A DNA stretch of 64,000 nucleotides from Hymenobacter plasmatis (GCF_020711255.1 NZ_JAJFAW010000010.1:62001-126000); one strand, 5' to 3'. Counted from the first letter of the stretch, positions 31,505 to 40,770 are shown. Numbers and translations: made by a program. Notes: a model not told the origin generated them from the sequence alone.

Positions 31505-33811
31505 ATGAAGAAACTCTTGCCTCTGCTGCTCATCGTCGCAGTTTCTGCCTCCGCCCAAAAGCGCCCCGCTCAACCCGAAAACCTGGTCCAATACGCGCAC
31601 CCCATGGTGGGCACGCAGAAGATGGGCCACACCTACCCCGGCGCTACGGTCCCCTTCGGCATGGTGCAGCTCTCGCCCGATACCGATACGCTGAGCTACG
31701 AGCTGAATGGCAAGTACAACCCCGACATCTACAAGTACTGCGCGGGCTACAACTACGACGACCGCACCATCGTCGGCTTCAGCCACACGCACTTCAGCGG
31801 CACGGGGCACTCCGATTTGGGCGACTTCCTGCTCATGCCCACCACCGGCCCGCTCCAGCTCAACCCCGGCACCGCTGACCGGCCCCGGAGCGGCTACCGC
31901 TCCGCCTTCTCGCATAAGAATGAAGTGGCCGAGCCCGCCTATTACAAAGTGAAGCTCGACGACCACAACATCCTCGCCGAGCTCACGGCCACCACCCGCG
32001 TGGGCTTCCATCAGTACACGTTTCCGGGCACCGAGCCGGCCCACATCATCCTGGATATGATGGCCGGCATCTACAACTACCCCGACAAAAACGTGTGGAG
32101 CTACGTGCGCATCGAGAACGACTCACTCGTGACCGGCTACCGCCAAACCACCGGCTGGGGCCGCACCCGCACCGAGTACTTCGCCATGCAGTTCTCGAAG
32201 CCCTTCAAATCCTACGGCGCCCGCAAGTACGACCCCAAGGAAATCTATCGGGGCTTCTGGGGCCGCTTTGACCAGACCAAAAACTGGCCCGAGCAGGCCG
32301 GCCGCCAGCTGCGCCTGTACTTCGATTTCAGCACCGTGGCCGGCGAGAAAATCAAGGTCAAGTTTGCCCTCTCGCCCGTGAGCACGGCCGGGGCCCTGGC
32401 CAACATGCGCGCCGAGCTACCCGGCTGGAATTTCGACCAGACCCGCCGCGCCGGCCAGCAGTTCTGGCAGCAGGAGCTGAGCAAAATCACCATCCAAACG
32501 CCCAACCGGGCCGATAACGAGAACTTCTACACGGCCCTCTACCACGCCTATCTTAGCCCAACTGTGTACCAGGACGCCGACGGCCAGTACCGCGGCCTCG
32601 ACCAGCAAACCCACCGCGCCGAGGGTTTCGTCAACTACACCACCTTCTCGCTCTGGGATACCTTCCGGGCCCTGCACCCGCTTTTCAACCTTATCCAGCC
32701 CCGGCGCAACGCCGATATGGTGCAGAGTATGCTGGCCCACTACGACCAGAGCGCCGAGCACATGCTGCCCGTCTGGAGCCACCACGCCAACGAAAACTGG
32801 TGCATGAGCGGCTACCACAGCGTGTCGGTAGTGGCCGATGCCGTGCTCAACGGCGCCGTGCCGCCCGCCCTGGCCGAGCGCGCCCTGGCTGCCTGCGTGG
32901 CCACCGCCCGCCACGGCTGGTACGACGGCCTCGGCGACTACATGGCCCGCGGCTACGTGCCCAACGAGCGCAGCGGCACCTCCGTGTCCACCACCCTAGA
33001 GTTTGCCTACGACGACTGGTGCATCGCCCAGCTCGCCCAGAAACTTGGCCACCCCGACCTCTACCAGGAGTTCAGCAAGCGCGCCACCAACTGGCAAAAC
33101 GTGTTCGACCCGCGTGCCAACGCCATGCGCCCGCGCCTGGCCGACGGCAGCTTCCGCCCCAAGTTCGACGTGCTGAGCACCAACGGCCAGGGCTTCATCG
33201 AGGGCAACGCCTGGAACTACACCCTCGCCGTGCCCCACGACCCCGCCGGCCTAATCTCGAAAATGGGCGGCAACCGCCGCTTCGTGCCCCACCTCGATTC
33301 GCTCTTCACCATGCACCTGCCCGACTCGTTCTTCGCCGAAACCGAGGACATCACCCGCGAGGGCATCATCGGGGGCTACGTGCACGGCAACGAGCCCGCC
33401 CACCACGCCGCCTACCTCTACAACTACACGGACAAGCCCTGGAAAACCCAGGCCCAGGTCCGCAACATCCTCGCCCGCCAGTACCACCCCACCCCCGACG
33501 GCCTCGGCGGCAACGACGACTGCGGCCAGATGAGCGCCTGGTACCTCTTCTCGGCCCTCGGCTTCTACCCCGTCGCCCCGGCCTCGGGCCAGTACGCCCT
33601 CGGCAGCCCTCTCGTACACGGCGCCGTGCTGCACCTCGAAAACGGCCAGCAATTCACCATCCAGGTCAAAAACCAAAGCGCCAAAAACGTCTACGTACAG
33701 CAAGTCACCCTCAACGGGCAAAAGCTGACGCAGCCATTTCTGGCGCAGCAGGATGTGGCGAAAGGCGGCGTGGTGGTGTTTGTGATGGGGGCGCGGCCAG
33801 CGAGGAAATGA
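31505..33811 (+). CDS. GH92 family alpha-mannosidase
   Basis: A 768-residue glycoside hydrolase of family 92, calcium-dependent exo-alpha-mannosidases that trim N-glycans or fungal mannan. The signal peptide is KKLLPLLLIVAVSASAQ, which fixes the ATG at 31505. Family hallmarks include PMVGTQKMGHTYPGATVPFGM, GFSHTHFSGTGHSDLGD, the (alpha/alpha)6 segment with TTFSLWDTFRALHPLF, and the C-terminal signature GNDDCGQMSAWYLFSALG. No lipobox or T9SS domain is seen, so it is probably periplasmic. It starts 42 bases from the divergent HNH gene and is not in an obvious utilisation locus. Confidence 0.94.
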   Translation: MKKLLPLLLIVAVSASAQKRPAQPENLVQYAHPMVGTQKMGHTYPGATVPFGMVQLSPDTDTLSYELNGKYNPDIYKYCAGYNYDDRTIVGFSHTHFSGTGHSDLGDFLLMPTTGPLQLNPGTADRPRSGYRSAFSHKNEVAEPAYYKVKLDDHNILAELTATTRVGFHQYTFPGTEPAHIILDMMAGIYNYPDKNVWSYVRIENDSLVTGYRQTTGWGRTRTEYFAMQFSKPFKSYGARKYDPKEIYRGFWGRFDQTKNWPEQAGRQLRLYFDFSTVAGEKIKVKFALSPVSTAGALANMRAELPGWNFDQTRRAGQQFWQQELSKITIQTPNRADNENFYTALYHAYLSPTVYQDADGQYRGLDQQTHRAEGFVNYTTFSLWDTFRALHPLFNLIQPRRNADMVQSMLAHYDQSAEHMLPVWSHHANENWCMSGYHSVSVVADAVLNGAVPPALAERALAACVATARHGWYDGLGDYMARGYVPNERSGTSVSTTLEFAYDDWCIAQLAQKLGHPDLYQEFSKRATNWQNVFDPRANAMRPRLADGSFRPKFDVLSTNGQGFIEGNAWNYTLAVPHDPAGLISKMGGNRRFVPHLDSLFTMHLPDSFFAETEDITREGIIGGYVHGNEPAHHAAYLYNYTDKPWKTQAQVRNILARQYHPTPDGLGGNDDCGQMSAWYLFSALGFYPVAPASGQYALGSPLVHGAVLHLENGQQFTIQVKNQSAKNVYVQQVTLNGQKLTQPFLAQQDVAKGGVVVFVMGARPARK

Positions 33812-33871
33812 ACTAGCTTTTAGTTGAGTAATGGCGTGTGGTTGCGTCAGTGCCAACACCTGCCAACTGTG

Positions 33872-35581
33872 CTACCTTCTTACTTCGACCCAGCCCTTTA
33901 TTTTTTCACCGCGCCCATTCGCCAGCAAATAATAATAAATGCCGTCCGCGAGCCCTTGCGCTTGCCAATCCTGCTGGTAATATGGAGCGTGAAACACTTG
34001 TGTTCCCCAACGATTATACACCGTGCAACTCCATTGCCCTAACGTCAACCCCGGGGTTTTAAACTGGTCGTTTGCGCCGTCCATGTTGGGTGTAATAATA
34101 TTTGGGATAAACATCGCATTGTTAGAAACAATGGGCGGTGTGTTGCTTTTCAACTTTGCCACAACGCTCTCTCTTTTGAAAGCTCCAGGCGATGAATATG
34201 GCACTGCATGAGCACCTAGCCGAAAAGCATTATAAAACACGCCAGCCACGTACACATCGCCTGTTGGGCTGACCGCTACATCGTGCATTTCGAGTTCGCC
34301 CCCATCCTGGGTTAGCCCCCACACGGCATTACCCTGAGGGTCGTACTTAACCAAGGCATTATTCTGGTAGGTAGAGTTGCCCGTGAGAGCGATGCCGCCG
34401 TAGCTGGCTTGGCCCTTGTTAAAACCTCCCAGGGCGTAAATATTATCTGCGCCATCGGTTGCCACATTGATAATCGTATCGAAATCGGTGCTACCTTCCA
34501 GATGACCCCACATGAGTTGCCCCTGAGCATTGTATTTGATTAGGTACCCATCGGACACGCCGAATCCGCCACGAGGGGGCAATGACAAGCTCCCCAACAC
34601 CACGGTTCCCGCATCAGCATATCCTGCGATGATGGCATTGCCGGCCCCGTCGACTGCCAGGCCTGTGACTGCGATGCCAGCCAGCCCAAATCCCGTGAAA
34701 GCAGCTCCCGGCGCATACCCTGTGCGCACCCAGTCGAGCGTTCCGCCAGCCGTGTAGCGAGCCAAAAAAACGCCGCTCATCACGCTTGGCAATGGCGTGC
34801 GGGCCTGCCCGGGGAGGGCGTCTAAAGCTACATTGCCCCGGTATGCACAAGTGAGATATACCTCCCGGTTGGGCCCTATGGCAACCCGCGCGTATGCCCC
34901 GCCTACCGAAGTCGTAGCGGCGCTCCAGGCTCCGCGGGACCAGCTTATGTTTCCCTGCGCATCTAACTTCGACACCAGCACCCCGTCGACATACCCATTG
35001 GCATTAACTGGGGAACAATGCGTAATGTACAATGAGCCTTCATCGTCCGTTACGACGTCGCCGGGCCAACTAAAGTCATACTTCCTTACCCACATGATGT
35101 TTCCCTGCGGGGAATACTTGGCTAGGTACGTCGCTTCTTCGCGTGAGCTGGGTATCTCGACGTTATCGAATACCGTGCGCTCTTTGGATGTACCGAGTAC
35201 GTACATGTGGCCACTTACGTCGACTGTGAGGCCATACACATAAGTGCGTGGCCCAAAATAGACGGGGTTGGCCACTGCTGGCCCCGCCTGACGGGCCCAC
35301 AGGCACTGGCCTTGGGCATTATACTTTGCCACCACCATGTCGTTCCATCCCCGGCTGTTCAGCACAGTAGCTCCAAAGGTCGCCTGGCCATTGAGCCAGC
35401 CTGCGACATAAGAATTACCAGCCCCATCGAGTGCAATCCCTTTTAAATCCAGGTCATAACTGGCTCTTATCGGGGTAACCCACTCCCACGTGGGGGCCGA
35501 TTGTGCCGGGCATAAAAAGCGGAAAAACATAAGGCACAGCGAAAGCGCAATGTGCCGGAAAGGCAATGGATAGAACCGCAT
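33872..35581 (-). CDS. SBBP-repeat secreted protein with gliding-type (type B) T9SS domain
   Basis: A 569-residue protein with a signal peptide (LPFRHIALSLCLMFFRFLCPAQ) and repeated blades of the form D..GN.YV.G, such as ALDGAGNSYVAG, TDGADNIYALGG and SPTGDVYVAGV, which form an SBBP-type beta-propeller. The last 85 residues are a CHU_C/gliding-associated C-terminal domain: FIPNIITPNMDGANDQF, VYNRWG and WDGxx-like DWQAQGLADGIYYYLL. This is the type B T9SS signal, giving surface attachment or release. It converges on the GH92 gene with 60 bases between. No enzymatic motif is visible; adhesion is likely. Confidence 0.88.
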   Translation of the reverse strand: MRFYPLPFRHIALSLCLMFFRFLCPAQSAPTWEWVTPIRASYDLDLKGIALDGAGNSYVAGWLNGQATFGATVLNSRGWNDMVVAKYNAQGQCLWARQAGPAVANPVYFGPRTYVYGLTVDVSGHMYVLGTSKERTVFDNVEIPSSREEATYLAKYSPQGNIMWVRKYDFSWPGDVVTDDEGSLYITHCSPVNANGYVDGVLVSKLDAQGNISWSRGAWSAATTSVGGAYARVAIGPNREVYLTCAYRGNVALDALPGQARTPLPSVMSGVFLARYTAGGTLDWVRTGYAPGAAFTGFGLAGIAVTGLAVDGAGNAIIAGYADAGTVVLGSLSLPPRGGFGVSDGYLIKYNAQGQLMWGHLEGSTDFDTIINVATDGADNIYALGGFNKGQASYGGIALTGNSTYQNNALVKYDPQGNAVWGLTQDGGELEMHDVAVSPTGDVYVAGVFYNAFRLGAHAVPYSSPGAFKRESVVAKLKSNTPPIVSNNAMFIPNIITPNMDGANDQFKTPGLTLGQWSCTVYNRWGTQVFHAPYYQQDWQAQGLADGIYYYLLANGRGEKIKGWVEVRR

Positions 35582-35738
35582 TAGTTGGTAAGAGAAGAAG
35601 TGTGGTGACCGAAAACGCCTAAATGCTGATTATCTGTCCGATTGATTAAGGTCAAATATCATATATACTCCGTTCGCTATTAACAAAAGCAGGCAGCTTC
35701 ATTTCCAATCCTGCCGAAACTTACGCCGCGGCCCGTTT

Positions 35739-35828
35739 CTACTTGCCGCCCCCGCCGCCGGAGTTGATAATCTTGCGGGCCAGCGGGTAGCCAGCGTAAA
35801 GCGGGCGGTCGAGCAGCCTGAAAGCTAC
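35739..35828 (-). pseudogene. Possible 3' remnant of a lost gene
   Basis: The minus-strand frame VAFRLLDRPLYAGYPLAR continues for twelve more residues, ends in a Gly run and Lys, and stops at 35739. It reads like the C-terminus of a normal protein, with high third-position GC, but it has no start and is preceded by an in-frame TAA. I do not recognise the parent family. Confidence 0.35.
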
Positions 35829-35847
35829 TTACTGCTAACAAGGCATT

Positions 35848-35876
35848 TTTGCGACATAATGCCTCTGCTAGCTTTG
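35848..35876 (+). promoter_or_regulatory. Promoter of phzF (TTTG-N17-TAGCTTTG)
   Basis: TTTG at 35848-35851 and an exact -7 box TAGCTTTG at 35869-35876 with 17 bases between. The phzF ATG is 46 bases further downstream. Confidence 0.6.
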
Positions 35877-35922
35877 CTTTCCCAAAAAGCACTGTCACCT
35901 TAGCTCCCCGCAGAAACCGCCG

Positions 35923-36729
35923 ATGAAAACGTATATCGTGGATTCCTTCACGAAAGAACCCTTCAAGGGCAACCCGGCCGGCGTGTGCTTGCTTGAGCAG
36001 GAAATAAGCGAGGAAGCCATGCTGAAAATAGCCCAGGAATTTGGGCTTTCGGAGACGGCTTTCGTCCGGGAAACCGGCACCGAGGGCCTATATGCCATCC
36101 GCTACTTCTCGCCGAAGCAGGAAATCCCCCTGTGCGGCCACGCCACGCTGGCATCGGCCAAGGTGCTGTTCAAGCACACTCAACACACGGAAATTCACTT
36201 TCTCACCCACGAGCAGGTGGACTTGCTGGTGACCTGCCGGGGTGAGGAAATAACCATGGAATTTCCGGTTTATGATACCGTAGCGGCCACGGTTCCGGCG
36301 GCCATGCTGCAGGCCTTGGGGCTGCCGAGCGTAGTAAACACGGCGTTTAGCCCGAAGAATAAGATTATCATTCTGGAAATAGCGGACACTCAGCTGCTAG
36401 CCGCGCTCCGCCCCGATTTCAATGCGCTGCTGCTATCCTACACCGGCATCAACGGCGTGCTGGTTACGGCCGCCAGCCCGGCGCCGTACGACTACCACTA
36501 CCGGTATTTCTGGCCCTGGGCCGGCACCAACGAAGACCCCGTGACCGGTGGGGTCCAAACGTTTCTGGCCAAGTATTGGGCCACCCGGCTCCACAAGCGG
36601 ACGATGCAGGCGTTTCAATCATCGAGCCGCACCGGCTACATGCAGGTTGAGCTGCAAGCCGACAAAGTATTGCTCACCAGTCAGGCTAACATCGTCTTGG
36701 AAGGCACGCTGGTGGCCTTCAATAAATAG
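35923..36729 (+). CDS. PhzF-family isomerase/epimerase-like protein
   Basis: A 268-residue member of the PhzF/diaminopimelate epimerase-fold family. The two matching halves are visible: N-terminal SFTKEPFKGNPAGVCLL and GLSETAFV with the conserved catalytic Glu, CGHATLASAKVLF, and C-terminal GTNEDPVTGG with the second-half loop. The length is about right for the single-chain family. PhzF itself isomerises an aminodihydroxybenzoate in phenazine synthesis, but most members occur, as here, without other phenazine genes and act on unknown small molecules. The dinB-like gene follows after 24 bases and is probably co-transcribed. Confidence 0.9.
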   Translation: MKTYIVDSFTKEPFKGNPAGVCLLEQEISEEAMLKIAQEFGLSETAFVRETGTEGLYAIRYFSPKQEIPLCGHATLASAKVLFKHTQHTEIHFLTHEQVDLLVTCRGEEITMEFPVYDTVAATVPAAMLQALGLPSVVNTAFSPKNKIIILEIADTQLLAALRPDFNALLLSYTGINGVLVTAASPAPYDYHYRYFWPWAGTNEDPVTGGVQTFLAKYWATRLHKRTMQAFQSSSRTGYMQVELQADKVLLTSQANIVLEGTLVAFNK

Positions 36730-36753
36730 CTCAACCCCCTACCCACGCCCGCC

Positions 36754-37215
36754 ATGCTAGTAGCCGTCCTCAAAACCCTCTTCGACCGCGACCTGAACAA
36801 GCTGAGCCAGGAAATCGAAGCGTATCAAGACGAAAATGCCCTGTGGCGCACCGAGCCGGGCATCAGCAACTCGGGCGGCAACCTTTGCCTGCACCTGCTC
36901 GGCAACCTCAACACATACATCGGCGCGGAACTGGGCCACAGCGGCTACGTCCGGCACCGCGACCTGGAGTTTTCGGCCCGGGACATTCCCCGCACCGAAT
37001 TGCTCGCTGGCATCGCCGCCACCCGGCGCGTGGTGGAGGCCGCGCTTACGCCGCTGGCCGACGAGCAGCTCGCCGCTGAGTACCCCGTGCTGGTGTTCGA
37101 AGCACGCACTTCCGTGGGCTATATGCTGATGCACCTCGCCACCCACCTCACCTATCACCTCGGCCAAATAAACTACCACCGCCGCTTGCTGGATAAGAAC
37201 CTCCCCGGATGCTAA
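36754..37215 (+). CDS. DinB-like (DUF1572) four-helix protein
   Basis: A 153-residue four-helix protein of the DinB/DUF1572 group. Conserved His residues that would bind a divalent metal appear in HLLGNLNTYIG and MHLATHLTYHLGQINYH. Members are thought to be metal-dependent thiol transferases or hydrolases acting with bacillithiol or related thiols; the substrate is unknown here. It is 24 bases downstream of phzF and followed by a strong terminator, so the two form a small detoxification-like operon by context. A second, distinct DinB protein lies at 51040. Confidence 0.85.
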   Translation: MLVAVLKTLFDRDLNKLSQEIEAYQDENALWRTEPGISNSGGNLCLHLLGNLNTYIGAELGHSGYVRHRDLEFSARDIPRTELLAGIAATRRVVEAALTPLADEQLAAEYPVLVFEARTSVGYMLMHLATHLTYHLGQINYHRRLLDKNLPGC

Positions 37216-37253
37216 ACTAAATGTCGGCTGTAGCGCCATCTGTGCATCTCCAC

Positions 37254-37301
37254 AGGCTCCCAATGCTTCTGCTGCCTTTGCAGCAGAAGCATTGGGAGCC
37301 T
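37254..37301 (+). terminator. Terminator after the phzF-dinB pair
   Basis: A 22-bp perfect hairpin (37254-37275 with 37280-37301) with a 4-base loop, followed by TTCTTATTT. Confidence 0.9.
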
Positions 37302-37370
37302 TCTTATTTGCCTGCATTTAATATTCTTCGACTTATGCCTTTACAGGACTAAAAGACTATAAACTTAAAC

Positions 37371-37378
37371 TACCTTTG
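37371..37378 (+). promoter_or_regulatory. -7 box upstream of the porin/binding-protein/sensor set
   Basis: TACCTTTG, an exact match, in an AT-rich stretch. The ATG at 37567 is 188 bases away, so a long leader would result; another promoter closer to the gene cannot be excluded. Confidence 0.4.
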
Positions 37379-37566
37379 GCAGGCTCATATTATAATATTT
37401 AACATTTCAATTGTTATAGTATTTGCAAAACTCCATCCAGAAGCATCCCTGGCAAAAGCCTTGCTTCTGCCGGCCCTATCTCCCCATGACGGCGTGCTGC
37501 AGCCGCTGAAGACATTACCGCCTGCCTTTCCCAAGCCCAGCCCCGCCAGCCAGTGAAGCACGACGT

Positions 37567-38616
37567 ATGAAAATAAACCACTACTCACTTTTTACGCTCC
37601 TGCTACTTGGGCTGGTTTTGGGCGCCGTCCAACGCGCCGCAGCCCAACGAACTCAAATCAGGGGGTTTGTGGACGCGCTGGCCTACTATCAAAACGGCAA
37701 AGTCAACTTTGGCCTGGGCGAGCAGGATTTGTTCATCACGTCCGAAATAACGGAGCGGCTGTCCTTTCTCGGGGAAACCGTTTTCAAGTTTTCGCCCGCT
37801 TCACCCACCGATTTCGATATCAGCGTCGAGCGCATTATCCTGAAATACAACTACGCCGGCAACCACAGCATATTGCTGGGCAAGCACCACACGCCCATCA
37901 ACTACTGGAACGATACCTACCACCACGGCCGGGTATTCTTCCCCACCATCGACCGGCCCCTGCTGTTTGCGCAGGGCATTATCCCGCTCCACACCACGGG
38001 CGTGAGTTTGCAAGGCCAAAACCTGGGCAGCCTCCGCTTCGGCTACGACGCCATGGTGGGCAACGGCATTGGGTCGGGCGATGTGGCCGACAACAACCCG
38101 CTCAAGTCCGCGACGCTGGCCGTGCACATCAAGCCCACCGATGGCATGCGGCTGGGCGCCTCCCTCTACCACGATGACATCTCGAAAGGCAGCACCGTGC
38201 ACAACCACTCGGGCGGGGTAATGCCGGTGGCCCTCACCCGCATCAACCAGGATATTGTGACCGGCTCCATTTCTTACAATGACTCGGTGTTCTCCAAGAA
38301 GTTCGAGCTGCTGGCCGAGAGCAGCGTGGTCAACAGCCGCTCCGATAGCCTCGGCACGCAGCGCGCGGTGGCCACCTACGTGTACGCCGGCCTGCGCCTC
38401 ACCGACAAGTTCATCCCCTACGTGCGCTTCGATGACATTCGGTTCACCACCAACCGGGAAGTGTACTTCATGTCGAACAACACCCGGTCCTTCGTCGGGG
38501 GGCTGCGCTATGAGATAAATTACCTGGCCGTCGTGAAGCTCGAATACCAGCACGCCAACAGCCCCTTGTACCCTACCCCCGACAAGGTCACCTTCCAGAT
38601 TGCCGTTGGCTTTTAA
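37567..38616 (+). CDS. Porin-like outer-membrane protein
   Basis: A 349-residue barrel with signal peptide HYSLFTLLLLGLVLGAVQRAAAQ. Strands alternate regularly; the segment ILLGKHHTPINYWNDTYHHGR and the C-terminal FQIAVGF (terminal Phe) are typical of 16-stranded porins related to phosphate- or carbohydrate-selective ones. It starts a tight set with a small binding-protein gene (6 bases downstream) and a HAMP sensor (42 bases further). The three should be made together. The likely role is to admit a small solute that the binding protein and sensor detect. The solute is not shown by the sequence. Confidence 0.8.
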   Translation: MKINHYSLFTLLLLGLVLGAVQRAAAQRTQIRGFVDALAYYQNGKVNFGLGEQDLFITSEITERLSFLGETVFKFSPASPTDFDISVERIILKYNYAGNHSILLGKHHTPINYWNDTYHHGRVFFPTIDRPLLFAQGIIPLHTTGVSLQGQNLGSLRFGYDAMVGNGIGSGDVADNNPLKSATLAVHIKPTDGMRLGASLYHDDISKGSTVHNHSGGVMPVALTRINQDIVTGSISYNDSVFSKKFELLAESSVVNSRSDSLGTQRAVATYVYAGLRLTDKFIPYVRFDDIRFTTNREVYFMSNNTRSFVGGLRYEINYLAVVKLEYQHANSPLYPTPDKVTFQIAVGF

Positions 38617-38622
38617 TTCGTT

Positions 38623-39075
38623 ATGTATATGGCTTCGGTTTATCGAATTACGTTCTGCTTGCTTGTCCTCATCGGGTGCTGCCACGCCCCGGCGCGGGCG
38701 CAGGACCAGAACCTTGCGGTGATTGGCAATGGCAAAGGGGTGCCACCCGAGATGAAACTGGCGCAGCTGAAATCTACCCTGAAAGGAGAAAAATTGCGCT
38801 GGCCCGACGGCAGCAAAGTGGTAATTGCTCTGCTGAAAACCACCACGCCCATCGGCCAGAACACCAGCAAAAAAATCTACAACATGAGCGCCAACGAGCT
38901 CAATAAGTACTGGCTGGCGCTGGTGTTCCAGGGCAAAGCCGACGCGCCCAACTTCTTCAACTCGGAAGCCGAGCTGGCCGAATTTGTGGCGCAAACCACC
39001 GGCGCCATCGGCGTGGTCAACCAGCCCGGACCGAGCAGCAAAACCATCACCATCGACGGGAAGAAATATTTATAA
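38623..39075 (+). CDS. Small periplasmic binding protein-like (PstS-like single domain)
   Basis: A 150-residue protein with a signal peptide (ITFCLLVLIGCCHAPARAQ) and a short type 2 periplasmic-binding-like domain: LAVIGNGKGVPPEM near the start, GKADAPNFFNSEAELAEFVAQTTGAIGVV near the end. The last segment resembles the PstS phrase in which a residue-by-residue check ends in a Gly-Ala-Ile-Gly-Val turn. It is much shorter than a full two-lobed binding protein and no ABC transporter genes are near, so a sensory rather than transport job is likely. Two Met codons (38623 and 38629) could start it. It sits between the porin and the sensor genes. Confidence 0.7.
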   Translation: MYMASVYRITFCLLVLIGCCHAPARAQDQNLAVIGNGKGVPPEMKLAQLKSTLKGEKLRWPDGSKVVIALLKTTTPIGQNTSKKIYNMSANELNKYWLALVFQGKADAPNFFNSEAELAEFVAQTTGAIGVVNQPGPSSKTITIDGKKYL

Positions 39076-39117
39076 GACTCGCCCCCATATGCCCTGCTAC
39101 TCCAAGGCCTGCCTGGT

Positions 39118-40770
39118 ATGGTAAAAAGCTCCCGTCGCACGTCCTTCCTGCAAATCATCAGCCACTTGCGCCTCACGGTTAAGACCAAAATCTGGTTGGC
39201 CGTGACGAGCATTGTTGTGTTGTTCTCCTTCTTCGTCCTGTTCTACCTGCCCGTCATTCAGGAGCGCAGCCTGCTGAACAACTTCAACAAGGACGTGCAA
39301 AACCAGGCCAACACGGTGGCGCTAGGAGTGAAAATTGCCATGACCGAACAGAATTTCCAGGGGGTGCAAACCGCCATGGACTTTGTGAAGAAAGACCCCC
39401 TGCTGCAATTCGTGAGCCTGCTCCAGACCGATACCACCTGGAACGCCACCCACACCCAGTACCGCATCAAGCGAACGGTTTTCAGGACCTTCCCCGAACG
39501 GAAAAAGATAGACGTCAACGCCATGTCCAACGACTCCACGGTGGTTCAGCGGGCCAGCTTCAGCACGCCGATGATGACCGGCGAAGTCATGCTGGCGTTC
39601 TCGACCCGGGAAATTGTGCAAAGCAAACGGCAGATTCGCGTCACCTCCCTGTTTTTCAGTTTCCTGGTGTTCAGCATCGGCATTGGGATTGGCTTTGGCC
39701 TGGCTAAAAACATATCCGTGCCGGTCCTGAAGCTGCGGGACGCCGCCACCAAAGTGGGCCGCGGCGACCTCACCCAGCGCGTGCAGAGCAATTCGCGGGA
39801 TGAGATTGGGGAACTGGGCACGGCGTTCAACAAAATGGTGACCGACCTCTCCACCACGCGCCACGAGCTCGAAGCCCGCACCAGCGAGCTGCTGGTCGAG
39901 CAGCGGAAGTCGGACGACCTCTTGGAAGGACTCAAGCGCACGCTGGCCGACCTGCGCGAAACCCAGGAGCAGCTCATCCGGCAGGAGAAGCTGGCCTCCA
40001 TTGGCCAGCTCACCAAAGGGCTGGTAGACCGGCTGCTCAACCCCCTGAGCTACGTCAGCAATTTTGCCGATGTATCGACCGAGCTGCTGGCGGAATGCCA
40101 GGAGCTGCTTGCCGCGGGAGCCTACGCCCACGACGAACACCTGCAGGCGGAACTGGTGTCGTTGCTCGGCATGATTGAAACCAACACCGGCAAAATCAAA
40201 GAGCACGGCTCCAGCCTCACCCGAATAGTCCGCAGCATGGACAAACTCCTGCAAGTCAAATCAGCTCAATTTGTCGAAGTCGACCTCAACTCGTTCATCA
40301 ACGAGCAGCTGGTGGCGTATCGCAACGAGTTGGACGAAGCCTACCGGGAGGTTACGCTGGAGCTGATTGAAGGCCACAACCCGGAAAATATTGGCGTCCG
40401 AATAGTGCCCACGGAGATGAGCACGGTCCTGTTCAGCCTGCTCAATAATGCCATGTATGCGGTGTATGAGAAGTCCTTGCGGGACCCGGAGTTCCAGCCC
40501 ATGCTCACCGTTGCCACGGTCTTTCAGGAGGCCGGCGTAGAAATCCAGGTGCACGACAATGGCGCGGGCATCTCCCCCGTCGAAAAAGAACAGCTGTTTT
40601 CTCCCTTTTTCACTACCAAGCCTACCTCCAAAGGCACCGGGCTGGGGCTATTCATCAGCCAGGATATCGTTAGGACGCACAAAGGGCACATCACTGTTAA
40701 GACCCAGCAAGACGTGTGTACCACCTTTACCATCAATTTGCCCACCGCAGCCGCCGTGCCCGTGAGTTGA
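39118..40770 (+). CDS. HAMP sensor with kinase-type ATPase domain but no phosphoacceptor His
   Basis: A 550-residue membrane sensor. Two spans (about 25-46 and 178-201) enclose a periplasmic domain; a HAMP domain (~200-250) and a coiled coil follow. The dimerisation segment reads ASIGQLTKGLVDRLLNPLSYV. At the place of the usual His-Glu of A.HE..NPL it has Asp304-Arg305, so there is no histidine to phosphorylate. The ATPase domain is otherwise complete, with N-box SLLNNAMYAVYE, G1 HDNGAGIS and G2 GTGLGLFI. It may signal by another residue, act in a heterodimer, or be a phosphatase-type partner. No response regulator gene is adjacent. Confidence 0.87.
   Translation: MVKSSRRTSFLQIISHLRLTVKTKIWLAVTSIVVLFSFFVLFYLPVIQERSLLNNFNKDVQNQANTVALGVKIAMTEQNFQGVQTAMDFVKKDPLLQFVSLLQTDTTWNATHTQYRIKRTVFRTFPERKKIDVNAMSNDSTVVQRASFSTPMMTGEVMLAFSTREIVQSKRQIRVTSLFFSFLVFSIGIGIGFGLAKNISVPVLKLRDAATKVGRGDLTQRVQSNSRDEIGELGTAFNKMVTDLSTTRHELEARTSELLVEQRKSDDLLEGLKRTLADLRETQEQLIRQEKLASIGQLTKGLVDRLLNPLSYVSNFADVSTELLAECQELLAAGAYAHDEHLQAELVSLLGMIETNTGKIKEHGSSLTRIVRSMDKLLQVKSAQFVEVDLNSFINEQLVAYRNELDEAYREVTLELIEGHNPENIGVRIVPTEMSTVLFSLLNNAMYAVYEKSLRDPEFQPMLTVATVFQEAGVEIQVHDNGAGISPVEKEQLFSPFFTTKPTSKGTGLGLFISQDIVRTHKGHITVKTQQDVCTTFTINLPTAAAVPVS

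Larger units (their letters stand above)
35582..35922. other. Spacer with a gene-tail remnant and a promoter
   Basis: About 340 bases. Next to the propeller gene it is AT-rich (its promoter side). The middle holds a short orphan coding tail on the minus strand (35739-35828). The right part carries the phzF promoter. The 72-codon frame at 35680-35898 is in another phase and looks spurious. Confidence 0.5.
37216..37566. other. Spacer with a terminator and an AT-rich promoter region
   Basis: About 350 bases. The left part holds the terminator at 37254-37301. From 37320 to 37440 the sequence is AT-rich and contains the -7 box at 37371. The rest before the porin-like gene shows no gene or hairpin. 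Confidence 0.6.

Noticed and set aside
35680..35898. A 72-codon minus-strand frame in the spacer before phzF
   Set aside because: No domain, no promoter, and it is out of phase with the more convincing gene-tail remnant.
39322..40254. A 310-codon minus-strand frame opposite the sensor gene
   Set aside because: Antisense shadow of the HAMP and coiled-coil region, without domain features.
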